In this document: positions 32,877 to 43,990 of the stretch, piece after piece
Numbering within the stretch: position 1 is the stretch's first letter
Layout of the letters: every line of letters starts with the position of its first letter
Source: Ophioceras dolichostomum
Lineage: Eukaryota > Ascomycota > Sordariomycetes > Magnaporthales > Ophioceraceae
NCBI GenBank assembly: GCA_003049485.1
Contig: PYST01000172.1
Coordinates: 21,259 to 85,258, forward strand
DNA length: 64,000 nucleotides
Direction: 5' to 3'
Notes under the pieces: model-generated
Databases searched by the model: none
The model's input: the letters and a program-made list of their open reading frames with translations, nothing else
Told to the model about the DNA's origin: nothing
Translations under genes and position numbers: made by a program

Positions 32877-35192
32877 CGCGCTGTGCTAGGCTAAATGCGA
32901 CGTGGACTGTCAGAGTATACTCGAAGATGAATTCCGTAGGCGGAAGCGACCGCGAGGATTCATAACGCGTTTTCCGCGACGGTCGGTGAGGTGGGAGAAA
33001 AGTTCGCCTAGTGACGATGATGTCGGACGGAGGACGGGAGTTGGCTAGCGCATCAATCGTACCCCCAAGCTCCGTACAGGGCTGGCTGGGATGCCGGGCT
33101 GGGCACGGTTTCATCGACGGCAGGGGGGAATTGATTTCTTCGGCCCATGAGCTCACCAACCGTTGGCGCTTGTAGATGCGCGTGACGAATAGATGCCGTC
33201 TCCCCTGTGCCTTGGTCGTCAATGCGGCCGACTGCCCGTTGAATGATGCACGGATTCAGTGATGTGACTTCAGTTCACCCCAACGGCAGGAGAGTTTGAG
33301 CTGCCAAGCACTGGCATCAGTTGGCCCCTACGTCATTCAACTGCACAGCGCCGAGATGTGCAATAGCGGGGTCGTCGATTGCCGATGCTTTCGGCAGGAA
33401 GACTAAAGTTGACAGGATGATGCTTTCCCAACCAAACGTGGTTTGCAGGTGCTCACCTACAAGCTCATTCCCGAAGCAGTCTTGAAAGTTTCCCCCTTGC
33501 GGCCGGCATACATGACGGATGGATGCAGCTGCAGCCTCGGGGGTCGAAGTGCTTGCTCAGTGGAGCATGAGTCAGCAAGATACATCAAGTGCGTGTATTC
33601 AAGGGCGACAACAAAGTTCAAACCACCACGCCACGGTGATGATTGCTGCCATTGTAGTATAAGCCGTGGCGCTCCCCCTTTCTTAGCCGCCGTTGAGTTC
33701 ATTAAAACTTAACTCCTCGGGCCGGACCGGCCTAGACCATGGTTCTGGAACCAGCCACCTACCGGACCCAGACTATGTGTATGTGTAAGGAAGTGGCTGA
33801 ACTAAACTCAAGGTTGAGCCTCAGCTACTACCAACGTGTGCCAACTACAGTTGTCTCCGGCTGAAGAATCACGGATGTCTTGCACATACAGGAAGGACTA
33901 TGTAGTGATTTTTGCAAATCTCTTTTCTTTTTAGTATTGGAAACACTAACATATTAAAGAGACACTAAGACAAAGTGATCAGATACGAACGAGACGAAGA
34001 GATGAAAGAAGCGAGGGGGGAATAGAAGAAGGAAAAAGATATATGAAAGCCTAGAGAAGACCCTGCCAGGCCTATGGACCTTCCTTGTCCTAGCACATGA
34101 GTGATCTGTGCATCAAGGAACCCAACGCACACGCTTTAACCAGCCAGGTTACGCTAAAACCTAAAGAGAAAACCAACCATAATTTTCCCTGCCAAGATGT
34201 TGCTTTCCATTGCGTACTTTGCCCGCCACTTTGCCAAACCGTCGCCCGCTTTTCTCTCATGCAAAGGGGGAAAAAGTAAAAAGAAGAATGCCTTCCAAGA
34301 AGAAAATCAGGGGCTGAGAGTGGAGGAGGGGGAACTGGGAACTGTGAGTATCGAGAGAAAGAAGGACAAAAAAAAAGGAAACAAAACTAAACAGATGAGA
34401 TAAGAGATGGTGGGCTTTGGTGACCAACCACTCAAAGTGACGAAACAAAGGTCTGGGGTATCGAAAGAAGAGGTAGGCGGATGGGGTATGTGAGGTGCGA
34501 ACCAACAGAAATAGTATGATGGGCTGTGATGCTGATTGTGTGAAGTGCAAAAGATGATGACGACGTTTAAGATAGGGGCGACTCAAGTAGAATGAATCAT
34601 AAGTAGTAGAGATGTGGAGGAAAGAAGAAAAAGAGAAAGAACATGATGATAATGATAATGGCAATGTCGTGGTGGTCCAGAAGCGAGCGAGAGCGCTTTC
34701 GCTTTGTCAAGAAAAGAAGGCTTTTTCTCTAAAAGCTAGGTATCTTGGTAGACAAAAGCAAAAAAAAAAGTTTGTTAAGATATGTTTGAATCGATGCGTC
34801 GAGAAGAGAAATAAGAAAAGAAAAAAAGAAAAAAAAAAGAGTGGAATGACGCAGGCTCCCTCTATACCATGGGTAGATAGATACCTGTTTACTACTACCC
34901 CTGCCCCTTACCCCGTCTTCCTCCTCTCGTTCAAGGGGTAGCCGGGCGCGGCTCTCTCCCCGTATCTCTCCGTCTTTTGTTCTGCAGGGGTCCGGGTCTG
35001 TCGTTTTTATTTTTCGACCCTCTCCGCCCTCCCTCATCCTCTATTTTCTTGCGGTTGGAGGCGTCTCGACGGAGGGAAACACGGGCTTGGCTTCGGTCCT
35101 CCGGCCCATTCTTTTCTTCTTGCTCATCTCCTCCTCCTTCATTCTTAAAAAAAATACTCCCACTGTTCTTCCTCCTCATCCTGTTCCTCATC
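32877..35192. promoter_or_regulatory. AA12 promoter region and velvet-gene 3' flank
   Basis: Two same-strand genes flank this 2.3 kb. The right half (about 34260-34860) is strikingly purine-rich on the plus strand, i.e. pyrimidine-rich on the strand of the velvet gene whose 3' flank it is, with A-runs at 34367, 34759 and 34830. ORFs found here are low-complexity Phe/Ser/Leu or Lys/Arg strings caused by this bias and are not genes. Confidence 0.5.
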
Positions 35193-37084
35193 CTAAGGGG
35201 CCTGCTGCTCAGGGGGAAGTAGAGCCCTCCCATAGTCGCCCGTCGGCGTTCCTAGGTGCGCGGTGGACGACGACGCCGCAGCAGCAGCCGCCATGTGGCC
35301 CCCGACCACGGGAGAGTGGTAAGACGCCGGCATGCTGACCGGCGCGTAGTACGATGATCTCTGGCTCGTGGGCGACGGGTAAGTCGGCGCGGCTACGGCG
35401 CCTCCGGCGCCACCGCCGCTTCCGCCGCCCGACCCGGGCGAGTGCTGGTAGCTGGGTGGACCGCCTACGCTGCTGCCGGCGGATGCCGGGTGTGGGCCGA
35501 CGCCGCCTCCCGACGTCGAGGCGGATCCGGCGCCACCCGTGCCGGCGGCGCCGCCCGCGCTAGTGATCTGCTGTGTGGAGAGCGGCTGTGGCCCGCCGAG
35601 CTGGGTGTTGATGCGGTACGGCTGCTGGTGGTGGGGGTGGTGATGGGAGTGTGGGTGGGGATTGTGGTGGTGGTGGCCGGTGGTGTAGGAGTGGTGATGC
35701 GCCGACATGTGCGGCTGCGCCGCCAGCGACACTGGAATGTGGGAGAGCGGCGCGGGCGCGCCGGACGTCGCGGGCGGGAGGGAGATGGCGGACGGGCTTG
35801 TGTCGGCGAAGGACGCGCGGGGAGGGGGGGCTTGTTGCTGGTAGTGGTGGACGTCCAAGTACGCCGCGCCGATGTCGTTGGCCGAGGCCGAGTGGTGCCG
35901 GGACCGCTTGGCGGGAGGCTCTGGATAGCTGTAGCTGTGGTCCGAGGGCGGAGCGTAAGGGTCTGCGGGCCCGGCGCCGTATGCGTGCGCGCCGCGCGGG
36001 GCAGGGTCGTAATACGCCTGCTGGGCGGGGCCGAAGGTCGGGGCGCCGGCGCCGGCCCGCCTGTCTGTCGGCGTGATCTCGCCTTCCGTCACGCTGTTTT
36101 GGCGCGATAGAGCCTCATGTTTCGCGTCCCATCCGTGCTTCCTAGCGACTTCGGCGTGCGCGTGATTCCTCTTACGGGTGGTCAGGACGCGTGAGTCCTT
36201 TCGGAGGCGGAGTCGTACCCCCTGGTCGGAGAATGACCTGGTCAAGAAGGTCGATTCGGCCATTCCCGGGAAGGACTTTTGCGGGTGGACTTGAAACGGG
36301 GCCGATGTGATGGAGTTGAGGAAGACGCATTCCTGGTCCTTCATCTGGTAGAGGCTGAATTGTAGCCTGAAGCTGCCTTCGATCTTCACGGATAGGTCGC
36401 CGAATACGAAGAAGCCGGCGTCTGCGTTGGAGGCATCCCTTAGCCTGTGGAGGGACGACACGAGTGTCCCTAGTAACGCGTTCGGATTTGGGTCTTCGCG
36501 CTCTTCAGAGCCTCGTATCAGGGTACATGACATGAAGTAGTATGGACCTGGGTTGGGAGAAGTCAGCGGTCACAGTGTTCGGTTTTTCCGAAGGGCCAAC
36601 CGAGTTGGTGGGTGTTCAGGAAGTGTGTAGGAAGTGGTCAGGAGCGTACTCTGCAGGAAATGCTGCTGCGGGTCCTTGCTCGCCGGACGCTTCAACTGGA
36701 CAATGGGTGGAGGGTCGACAGGCTTTCGATCTATCAGGGGAAAAGTACGGTTTAGTTAGAATCCGGTACATCGAGGGGGGTTGGGGGTGTGCGTTATCAG
36801 AGGCCGCTGGGTTTTGTGAACAGTGTCCGAGTGTTCGCGACTGTCAGGGGCCTTGGGGCAAGGGGACTGATTTTACCTTTCTCTTTCCCTTGGGCTACCC
36901 GGGCATTGTGAGGCTGCTGTCTGATGACGAGGTCGTAGTCTTGCTCGCCGTCGTCGGCGGGCGGTTGTGTCAGACGCGCGGCCCCAAAGGCCCCATACCC
37001 GGTGTTCATGAATATGGCTGGGGATTCGCGGGCGCCAGAGGCAAGCGAGGTGGACGGCGAGATAACGTCGTGGAGAAGGACCAT
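35193..37084 (-). CDS. vosA: Velvet-domain regulator, VosA type
   Basis: Velvet proteins control sporulation, spore viability (trehalose) and secondary metabolism; VosA acts in the nucleus, often with VelB. Exons 37084-36877, 36730-36650 and 36547-35193 join in phase to 547 residues. The short middle exon restores KDRKPVDPPPIVQLKRP and the last join restores FLQSPYYFMSCTL. The velvet domain (about 48-222) has YDLVIRQQPHNARVAQGKEK, GTLVSSLHRLRD, GFFVFGDLSVKIEG, SFPGMAESTFLTRSF and DQGVRLRLRKDSRV. It lacks the long insertion that splits the VelB domain. The C-terminal 325 residues are low-complexity: Tyr/Pro/Ser, a His-rich run (HHHNPHPHSHHHPHH), then Gly/Ser/Ala. A second in-frame ATG at 37009 could be the start (522 residues). 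The domain is certain; VosA rather than another velvet paralogue is likely. It is transcribed in the same direction as the AA12 gene. Confidence 0.85.
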
Positions 37085-40000
37085 CGAAGGCTATATTTCG
37101 GTCCGACCGTTCCAATATATCCTGTTGTTTCCCTTACGTCCGCCGGGCGAAGATGACTGGTTGAAAAAAAACGACTTTGTACTATGACGCTGTATGCTCG
37201 TATTTGATGGCTAGGTTCTGGCGATGGGGGTCTAGACTTGTTTGTGGGCGAGTGTTTACCCAGATATTTCTGGAGCCGGTGCTTTAATAGGTGTGCTTCC
37301 GGGGGGGTCCCAGACGCGACCTCAGATCTGTTTCGTGGTCTCGGTGGAAAGACGATAGGAGGAGAGCCTGCCGTCTGGACTAGCCACCGTCGGTAGAGAC
37401 TGCCTTGCGTGGTATAGAGTAGGCTGTAACTCTGCGTATCAGTCGATCGTCATAGTCAAGGTCCCGGGATCCTGAGTCCTCCCCACGTCTTTGTGGCTCT
37501 GACTAGGCCAGGCACAAGCTAGCTCCAGCACGACCAGACACCTGTACACTTAAGACAGGCGGCTAGTGGTGAGTTGCTGGCGACGGGAAGGCCTGCCTGG
37601 GTCCGGTTGGGATGAAGGACCGAAGAAGGAATATCGTAGGTCTACTCTGGCGCGGTGGCGCGGGATGAGACCTTAAGTGCGCGTGACAGGAGCAGCCCAA
37701 AGCTACCTATCTTTCGAACGACGTGATCTGCGCGCGAACCAGGGATGGGAATACGCAAGTGGCGGTAGACAGTGAGGTGGTCAGATTCAACGCAGCTGCG
37801 CGTCAAAGAACTTGCAGAAGAGTTACTGCCAGCTGTCGAGGACAACAAGCAAGCTTTGCGCACCTGCAGGACAGACCCGGAGAGAGCTTGAAGCTTGCTC
37901 GAAAGGACAGATGGAGGAATGGTAGCCACACAAGGAGGGATGGAGTGAGTGAGTGGGAGGGGACGGGTGCACTCTTGTAGCTCCTGTGGTTCCGGGTCCG
38001 GGCTCGAAAAGGCGAAAGGCGGGTGCAAGCTGGCTGGCTGCAGGTCGATCGATGGCAGGCAAGGGACGCGGGGATGATACAAGGTGGGCGGGACAGGGAC
38101 CAGGTCCTCTTGGTCTCAGGCCGGCCGGGCGAGCGATGGAAGATGCGACTTCGAGCAGGGGCTGTAGAGATCCGGTCCCGTAAATCCTAGGATAGGTATC
38201 TAGGCCACTGGGGAAGGAGAGAGGGCTCACACCGGCATGAACACCAGTGGATAGTGCGCAAACGAGAACGAGTCCCCGGTCTTGTCTTTTCCGTCTGAAG
38301 TCTTTCCGCCTGTAGGAGGTGATCTCCAACTTTCCAGCTTCCCGGACGGCTGGACGACTGTGCGGGCTGATCGTCAGGGAGGGGTGGAGATGGTTGATAG
38401 GAGTGTAGCGAGGGAGAGGAGGACGAGCTCAGGAGCCGTTGAGATGAAGGAGACAACGAAAGCTCTCTGGGAAAGGTAGTGGGTTTCCTCGGCGCGTGTC
38501 TGGGGTGCAGAGGAGCAAGACGGGGGTGTCGATGATGGTTCGGAGTGTAGAGCGGGATGAGATGGACGGACGAGGGCAGCTCCCCTTTTGAGGTTAACAG
38601 GGGAAAGCCCTCGATATAATGGCTTAATGTGTCCACGCTATAGGGTTCCAGGTTTAGAATTGGCGGAGCCTGGTGGAGGGAGGACGAGTAGGGCAGATCA
38701 CGGCTGTTCTGGGTTCCGTCTAGGGAGCGCGGGATCGTGTAATCGGTGTGTGGAGGATGGAGCAGGACGGCAAAGGTGCGAAAGCGGCGAACGACGGCGG
38801 CGGAGGTAGTGGAGTGAGCGGTGATGGTGGTGGGAGGATGTGGAGCAGGACAGCGGAGGCGGTCGATGCTTTGCTGGGGGCTGCTGCTGGGTCAGGCAGT
38901 TGTCTTGATTCGCCGCTGCTGCTAGTATTTGCTGTGGGTGGTGGTGGTGGTATTCTTGGTGGTATTCCTGGCGATAGTGGCGGTGGTAGTGGTGTAGTAC
39001 AGCAGCGTGATGCGGAGGAAAGAGCAAGAGCAAGAGAATGCGAGTGCGTGTGATGTTGTACTTTCGTCCAGCAAGAGAGATCCTGGAATCAGTCAGGTTC
39101 CAGCAGTAGAGCACCAGTCCAGCAGTGCAGCGTCTGCAGAAGAAGAGTCTGCAGACTCTGCAGGCAGAGCACAGAGAGCGGGCAGATGATAGAGGGTGGA
39201 GGGGAGGGGGTGTGACCGTAGTGGGGCGGCGAGGAGGTGAGATGGTTGATGCCCGCTCTGGTAGCAGTACAGGTGGTGCTCGTAGCTGGTACTGGTACGA
39301 ACGGGCGGTACTGGGATCTTGGAAGTGGGAATGGGGTGTAATGGGGTGCAATGGACCAGACTGGGGTGTACTGGGGTGTACTGGGGGTGTATGCGCGGCA
39401 CGGCGGCCGGTACGTGCCAAAAAAAATAATGGCCTGGATGCGAATGGAAGGGCTGGGGGCGCTGTCAAAGGCTCAAGGGCGTATGGAGGAGGCGTCAAAG
39501 TTCTCCTTTCCTTTCTCTCCTCCGTAATGTCCTCTTGGCTTATGGGGACACTCTGATGGGCGCAGGTGGATCAGGGAGATCTTCCTGTTCCTGCGAAGTC
39601 GACCTTGGCGCATTCAGGCTTTCTTCCGGTTGTCAAGATCGTTCATGGTCGCAGTGAGTGGGATCGGTGGGATCGGAGGACTCGAAGGGTCTTGTGCTGC
39701 TACCCTCGACTTTTCTGCTTTCCTGTTGTTGATGCGCTTGCTGCTGCTGCTTGAGTGTGCTGCTTCTCCTTCTGACACCGAGCTTGAAGATGTTCACGTA
39801 TTCCACCCTCCTCCCATTCCCCCATGAGTTCAAGTGTGGTGTGATCAGTTATCTGGATCACTGCGCCGATGTGGAAGTACTGTTGTTTGTCGTTGGCAAT
39901 GTCGCTGACACAAGGCGGAGGTTTGCGGCTAGAATCGTTCTCGAAGCCGTGGAACACTGAGCTGGGGGACGCTACTAGAAGCCAACTCGACTACTGCAGG

Positions 40001-41566
40001 GGAGGACAGCGCACGGAGAAATCCAGTCGGTCTCTCTCCTTGAGGCGTTTGCTGATCCCTTGGCGGAAATGCTGTGGTTCCCTGTGGTTCCTCTTGTGGT
40101 TCCTCTTGTGGTTCCTCCCTGTGTCCCGTAGGTTGCTCAAGGTTTTTGGTGGACGTGGGACAGAGATGCTTGGCAGTTAGGTAGGCTGGCACCACACAAA
40201 GTCCGTCCCTTCTTTCACACAGTCGTCGGCTCTCACGCGCCGGTCAAATTGTGCAAGCAAGCCGTTGCGCTACGTTCCCGTTAATGGCGTAAGTGCAAGG
40301 TGGTGCGGGAACAATGTCAGACCCAGGCAGACCAGAGCCCACGCCGGGCGATATGCTTGCGCCGCTTGCTCCTCAGGGCGACGGCTCTCTTCAGGCTGGC
40401 GCGAGGATTGGCTGCAGGGAAGGGTGCCGGATGGAGCAACAAAGTGTGGAGTAGAGTGGTTGTGGTGGAGTGAAAGATGGGAAGCGGTCGGGAGGCGTGC
40501 TTTAGCTGCTTGTACTTGTTGGTTTGCTTGCTTCGCTTTGCCTGAGGGTGGGCGGAAGAGAGTGTCTCCAGGTTGGTGCGCGCGGCTCGGGCTAGGTTCT
40601 GGTTCGATTTGTTGGGTGTCCAGCTGGCTGGTAGGCTGCTTGCTTGCTTGCTAAGTGCTGGCGTGTTGCTTGCTTGCAGTTTCGTGCACTTCTCTTGCTG
40701 GCTAAGGGTGTCCCGCTTCTCAATGGCGAACCGGGTTTCACAGCAGCCGCCCGAAGAGACTAAGGGGGATGAGCGGGAGGGCAGGTGTCGAGTGTTGAGT
40801 GTTGACGCCGATTACCCAGAGAGCAGTGAGCGGGTGACAATGCCGTGTCTGATCTGTGTGATAATCAGAACTGACGAGACCGGTTCGAAGGAGGGATTTT
40901 CTGGGATTTTCTTGGAACCGGTCACACGATTGAAGATGGGATGGCGGCGATGTGCGATGGTCAATGGGCCTGGGAGATGGATGGGTAGAGGGCGGTGGGT
41001 GAGAGAGGTGCTGGCACTGGCTGGAGGCTGGCTGGGCTTGGCCTGGCTCTGCGATAGGCTAGGCGGGAAGAATGACTGGAAAATCTGGGTTACCCCGTCT
41101 GTCGTAGTTTGTATTCCATGTGCATCAGCTCTTCGGCTTCCGTACGCCTATGCCACCTCGGAAAGGGTAAAATCTGCATTCGTAATTCACAGAGCATCGT
41201 CATGGATGCATGGGGGCATTGGGGTGGCAGAAGCCGCCGTATTATGACTAGAGCGGCTTTGTTATGATTGACGGAGCAAGCATCCAAGCAAGCACCCACC
41301 ACCCCCATCCACCAATCCATCCCAGGATGCTGATGACTTTCAGCCTGCTAGGAACAGCTGTTGCTCCCACTCACGCCGGCCCCAGGAGCCCAGGAGCCCA
41401 GCCAAAACAGCACAGGTGGCGTTCGGGCGGGTTGGCCTGATGGGGCTTACATACCTACCTCAGGTAGGTCCTCCTAGGATGGGTGGATGGGGTGGTTACT
41501 GGCTATGAACGTGGCGGAAGATGTACCAGCCGGACTAGATTGCACGCATGATGTTGTCTGCACTTG
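37085..41566. promoter_or_regulatory. Velvet-gene upstream region and start of the gene desert
   Basis: About 4.5 kb upstream of the velvet gene with no convincing gene. The longest ORFs (minus 38698-39498; plus 40573-41247) are Pro/His/Ser or Trp/Gly strings reflecting strand bias. Repeats include GTGGTTCCTCTT-type units at 40085-40120, TGTACTGGGG units at 39358-39390, and a GCTTGCTT run near 40640-40675. The purine-rich plus strand at 38800-39300 could belong to a long velvet-gene leader. Confidence 0.4.
41449..41475. repeat. CCTACCTCAGGTAGG palindrome
   Basis: One of the intergenic palindromes of the CCTA(C)CTNAGGTAGG family that recur through this window. It lies about 90 bp from the assembly gap. 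Confidence 0.5.
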
Positions 41567-41673
41567 TTTTTTTTTTTTTTTTTTTTTTTTTCCNNNNNNN
41601 NNNNNNNNNNNNNNNNNNNNNNNNNNNNNNNNNNNNNNNNNNNNNNNNNNTTTTTTTTTTTTTTTTTTTTTTT
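41567..41673. other. Assembly gap inside a poly-T tract
   Basis: A run of 25 T (41567-41591), CC, 57 N (41594-41650), then 23 T. The true content and length are unknown. ORFs that run across the N stretch are artefacts. The T-runs on both sides suggest a long homopolymer or low-complexity tract that broke the assembly. Confidence 0.95.
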
Positions 41674-43954
41674 GTCCCTCCTCGGATGTGCAGGAACTGA
41701 CAGGGAGGGCCAAGTAAGGCCAGTGGCAAGGCAGCAAGCAAGCTGCAGTTCTCGCTGGCGGGCCAGGCCAGGATCCGTCGGTGCGCGCCGTGCTCGGCTG
41801 GTGGGCTGCAGAGTGCTGGCGAGGCCCTTCCGTTATGCATTAGTGGTTACAAGTGCCAACATTGGACCTCCCGGGATCCCCTACTGAGAAAGGCCGCTAA
41901 GAACAGTCCGACCCGGAGATCCCTCCGAGAATGGCAGAGACTTTGTGAAGGGGGAAAAAAAAAACGTCAACGGACAAGATTGCACAGAGCGTTTGCACAA
42001 CTCACTCACCATTCTTCGAACGAGATAGTGGCAAGGGGAGAGGGCGGTCCGGAGGAATAATCGAAAACATCGCGCCAGACAAGCCTCAAGCCCAGGCGAA
42101 AGGAGATGATGATATCTTGCGCCAGGTACAAAGGGTGTTATGCAGCTTCGCGAAGGACGAGGCCGGCGACCGACGTGGGGATTGAGTTGTGGAGGGACAA
42201 GCCGCGAGCTCTTGGTCAATTGAGAGGAAAGGGCAAGTACCTGTACTACCTGCTCGCTCATAGCTTGTGGGCATGTGGGTGGGATGTACAGCATACCTGT
42301 CTATTGTGGTGAGGCGCACGTATTTTTTGAGTCCAGGGTACAACCCTGAGCTGTCATGGAGGAGGACCTAGACTTGGGGGAGGGCAGCGAATTTTCTGGG
42401 AGCAGGGGTTAGCTCCGTCGCCGGAAGGGGGTAGGTCGGCAGGTGGGTGTGGGTGAGGCTTGGGTGGATGCATGCATGGGGATGGTCATCTTGGAAAGAG
42501 TTGGAAGGGCCGTGCCAAGGACCCCTCCTCATGCCTGGCACTTGCTGGAATACTGTGCTTGCTTGCCCGATTCCTTGTCCTCTACCTTTGCCCTGTGCTG
42601 ATAAACTGCAAATGCAGTAGTCGGCCTGGTGAAATTCGAGAGTCAGACAACAGGCCATCACCGCAGAAGCCACACTCTTGTTCGGTGCCGCCATTGTCTG
42701 TGCGTCTACAGGGGTCGCATGAAAGACGACACCGAGCCTCGGCGAATTCCTTCACTCGACGCACTCGACGCGCTGGACATCATTCGAGTAGGACAGGGAG
42801 GTATTCCAGTTTTTAGCCAGGGTCCTTCTCTTCTGTGCTTCTATGTATGTTCGCCGAGGCCGTGGATGTCGCTGCCTTGTGACCACGCCTCGCCTCGCCT
42901 CGTTCGTCTTGCGCTTGTTGCATGTTGACGCCGCCTGTGGTTGTGTCGCGTTGGGCGGTGCTTTTTTATGCTTGACTTGTGAGAACCGCAACCTGTGGAG
43001 GTTAGCCGCAAACGAGCACCTCTCGCCTTGCCCTTTGTGGGTTTCGAAATAAGCTCCTGTCAGTCGGACAAACTGTCGCGTAAAGCGGCGCATGCACAGA
43101 ACAATCAATGTCAGAACGCAGCTGCCTCGCCAGGGCCTGTGAGTTGCAACTTGCCAATCACCACCACCACACCCTTTTCCCTTTCGGACGCTAGCCGTTT
43201 CTCCCGTCTGGTCCGTCTGAAAAAAGCAGCCACCACAGCCTGAGCACTAATAAGATTGAAAGAATGATGGGATGGCAGATCCTGGTGGTGGGCTGGCCGG
43301 CTCCTTGAGCTATCTCCCATGTATCTTTGCCACCCACACTGCCCATTTCGCTCTCAGACCTCGGATGACGGTGGCGGCGGTTGCAGCCAGCCCACCCCGC
43401 TAATTGAACTCGAGAAATGTTTAATTGCACGTCGGAGAATCGACAAATGCTAGGGCATCATCAAGCGCCCAGCTCCGCTTCAGGTTATCATGTGTGTGTG
43501 ACGTTGTGCGGGTGTTGCGCTCTCAATGTGCTGTGTGCTCATGTGCTGTGCTGATGGTTAATTTTGGGCCTACTAGCCTTGCATGAGAGCATGTCCCTGT
43601 CAGTTTCGACTTCTTGCAACGAACTCCTCCAGCTTGTTGAGCTCTTGGAGGGAGGTCTTGTCCGAAGAGAAGACCCAGGAGGACCCACCAAGGCAGCGAC
43701 CATCAATCGGATTCATCACCCTTTGCTTTTAATGTGATTCCCTGATCCCTGTTTCTCCATACCCGACCCTCAACGCTTCGGCTTGTGACTTGACAGCTTG
43801 ACATCCTCATCCTGACAGCCTGGCTTGGCTCCCCGCTGACCGATGTCCGCCCGGTCCACTTCCAGGAGGTTTGAAAGACGACCCTGGCATTGGACCTGAG
43901 CTCGCTGTTGGCTCATTTGTCCAAGTTGGTTGGCCCATTTAGGTGTTACCTTGC

Positions 43955-43990
43955 GAACGTGCCTGTGAACGTGCCTGTGAACGTGCGTGA
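43955..43990 (+). repeat. 12-bp tandem repeat (GAACGTGCCTGT), three copies
   Basis: Two perfect copies and a third with changes in its last bases. It is intergenic. No function is apparent. Confidence 0.8.

Noticed and set aside
35193..36547. VelB rather than VosA assignment
   Set aside because: The velvet domain is continuous, without the long insertion that splits VelB, and matches the DPPPIVQL and SPYYFM pattern of VosA-type proteins.
38698..39498. 266-codon minus-strand ORF upstream of the velvet gene
   Set aside because: Composed of Pro, His, Ser and Arg runs produced by strand-biased repeats, with no domain; all frames of this strand look alike. More likely leader or promoter DNA.
40573..41247. 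224-codon plus-strand ORF
   Set aside because: Rich in Trp, Cys, Arg and Gly as in random GC-rich translation; no motif or initiation context.
41487..41840. ORFs spanning the N stretch
   Set aside because: They exist only because unknown bases were translated as X between poly-Phe or poly-Lys runs.
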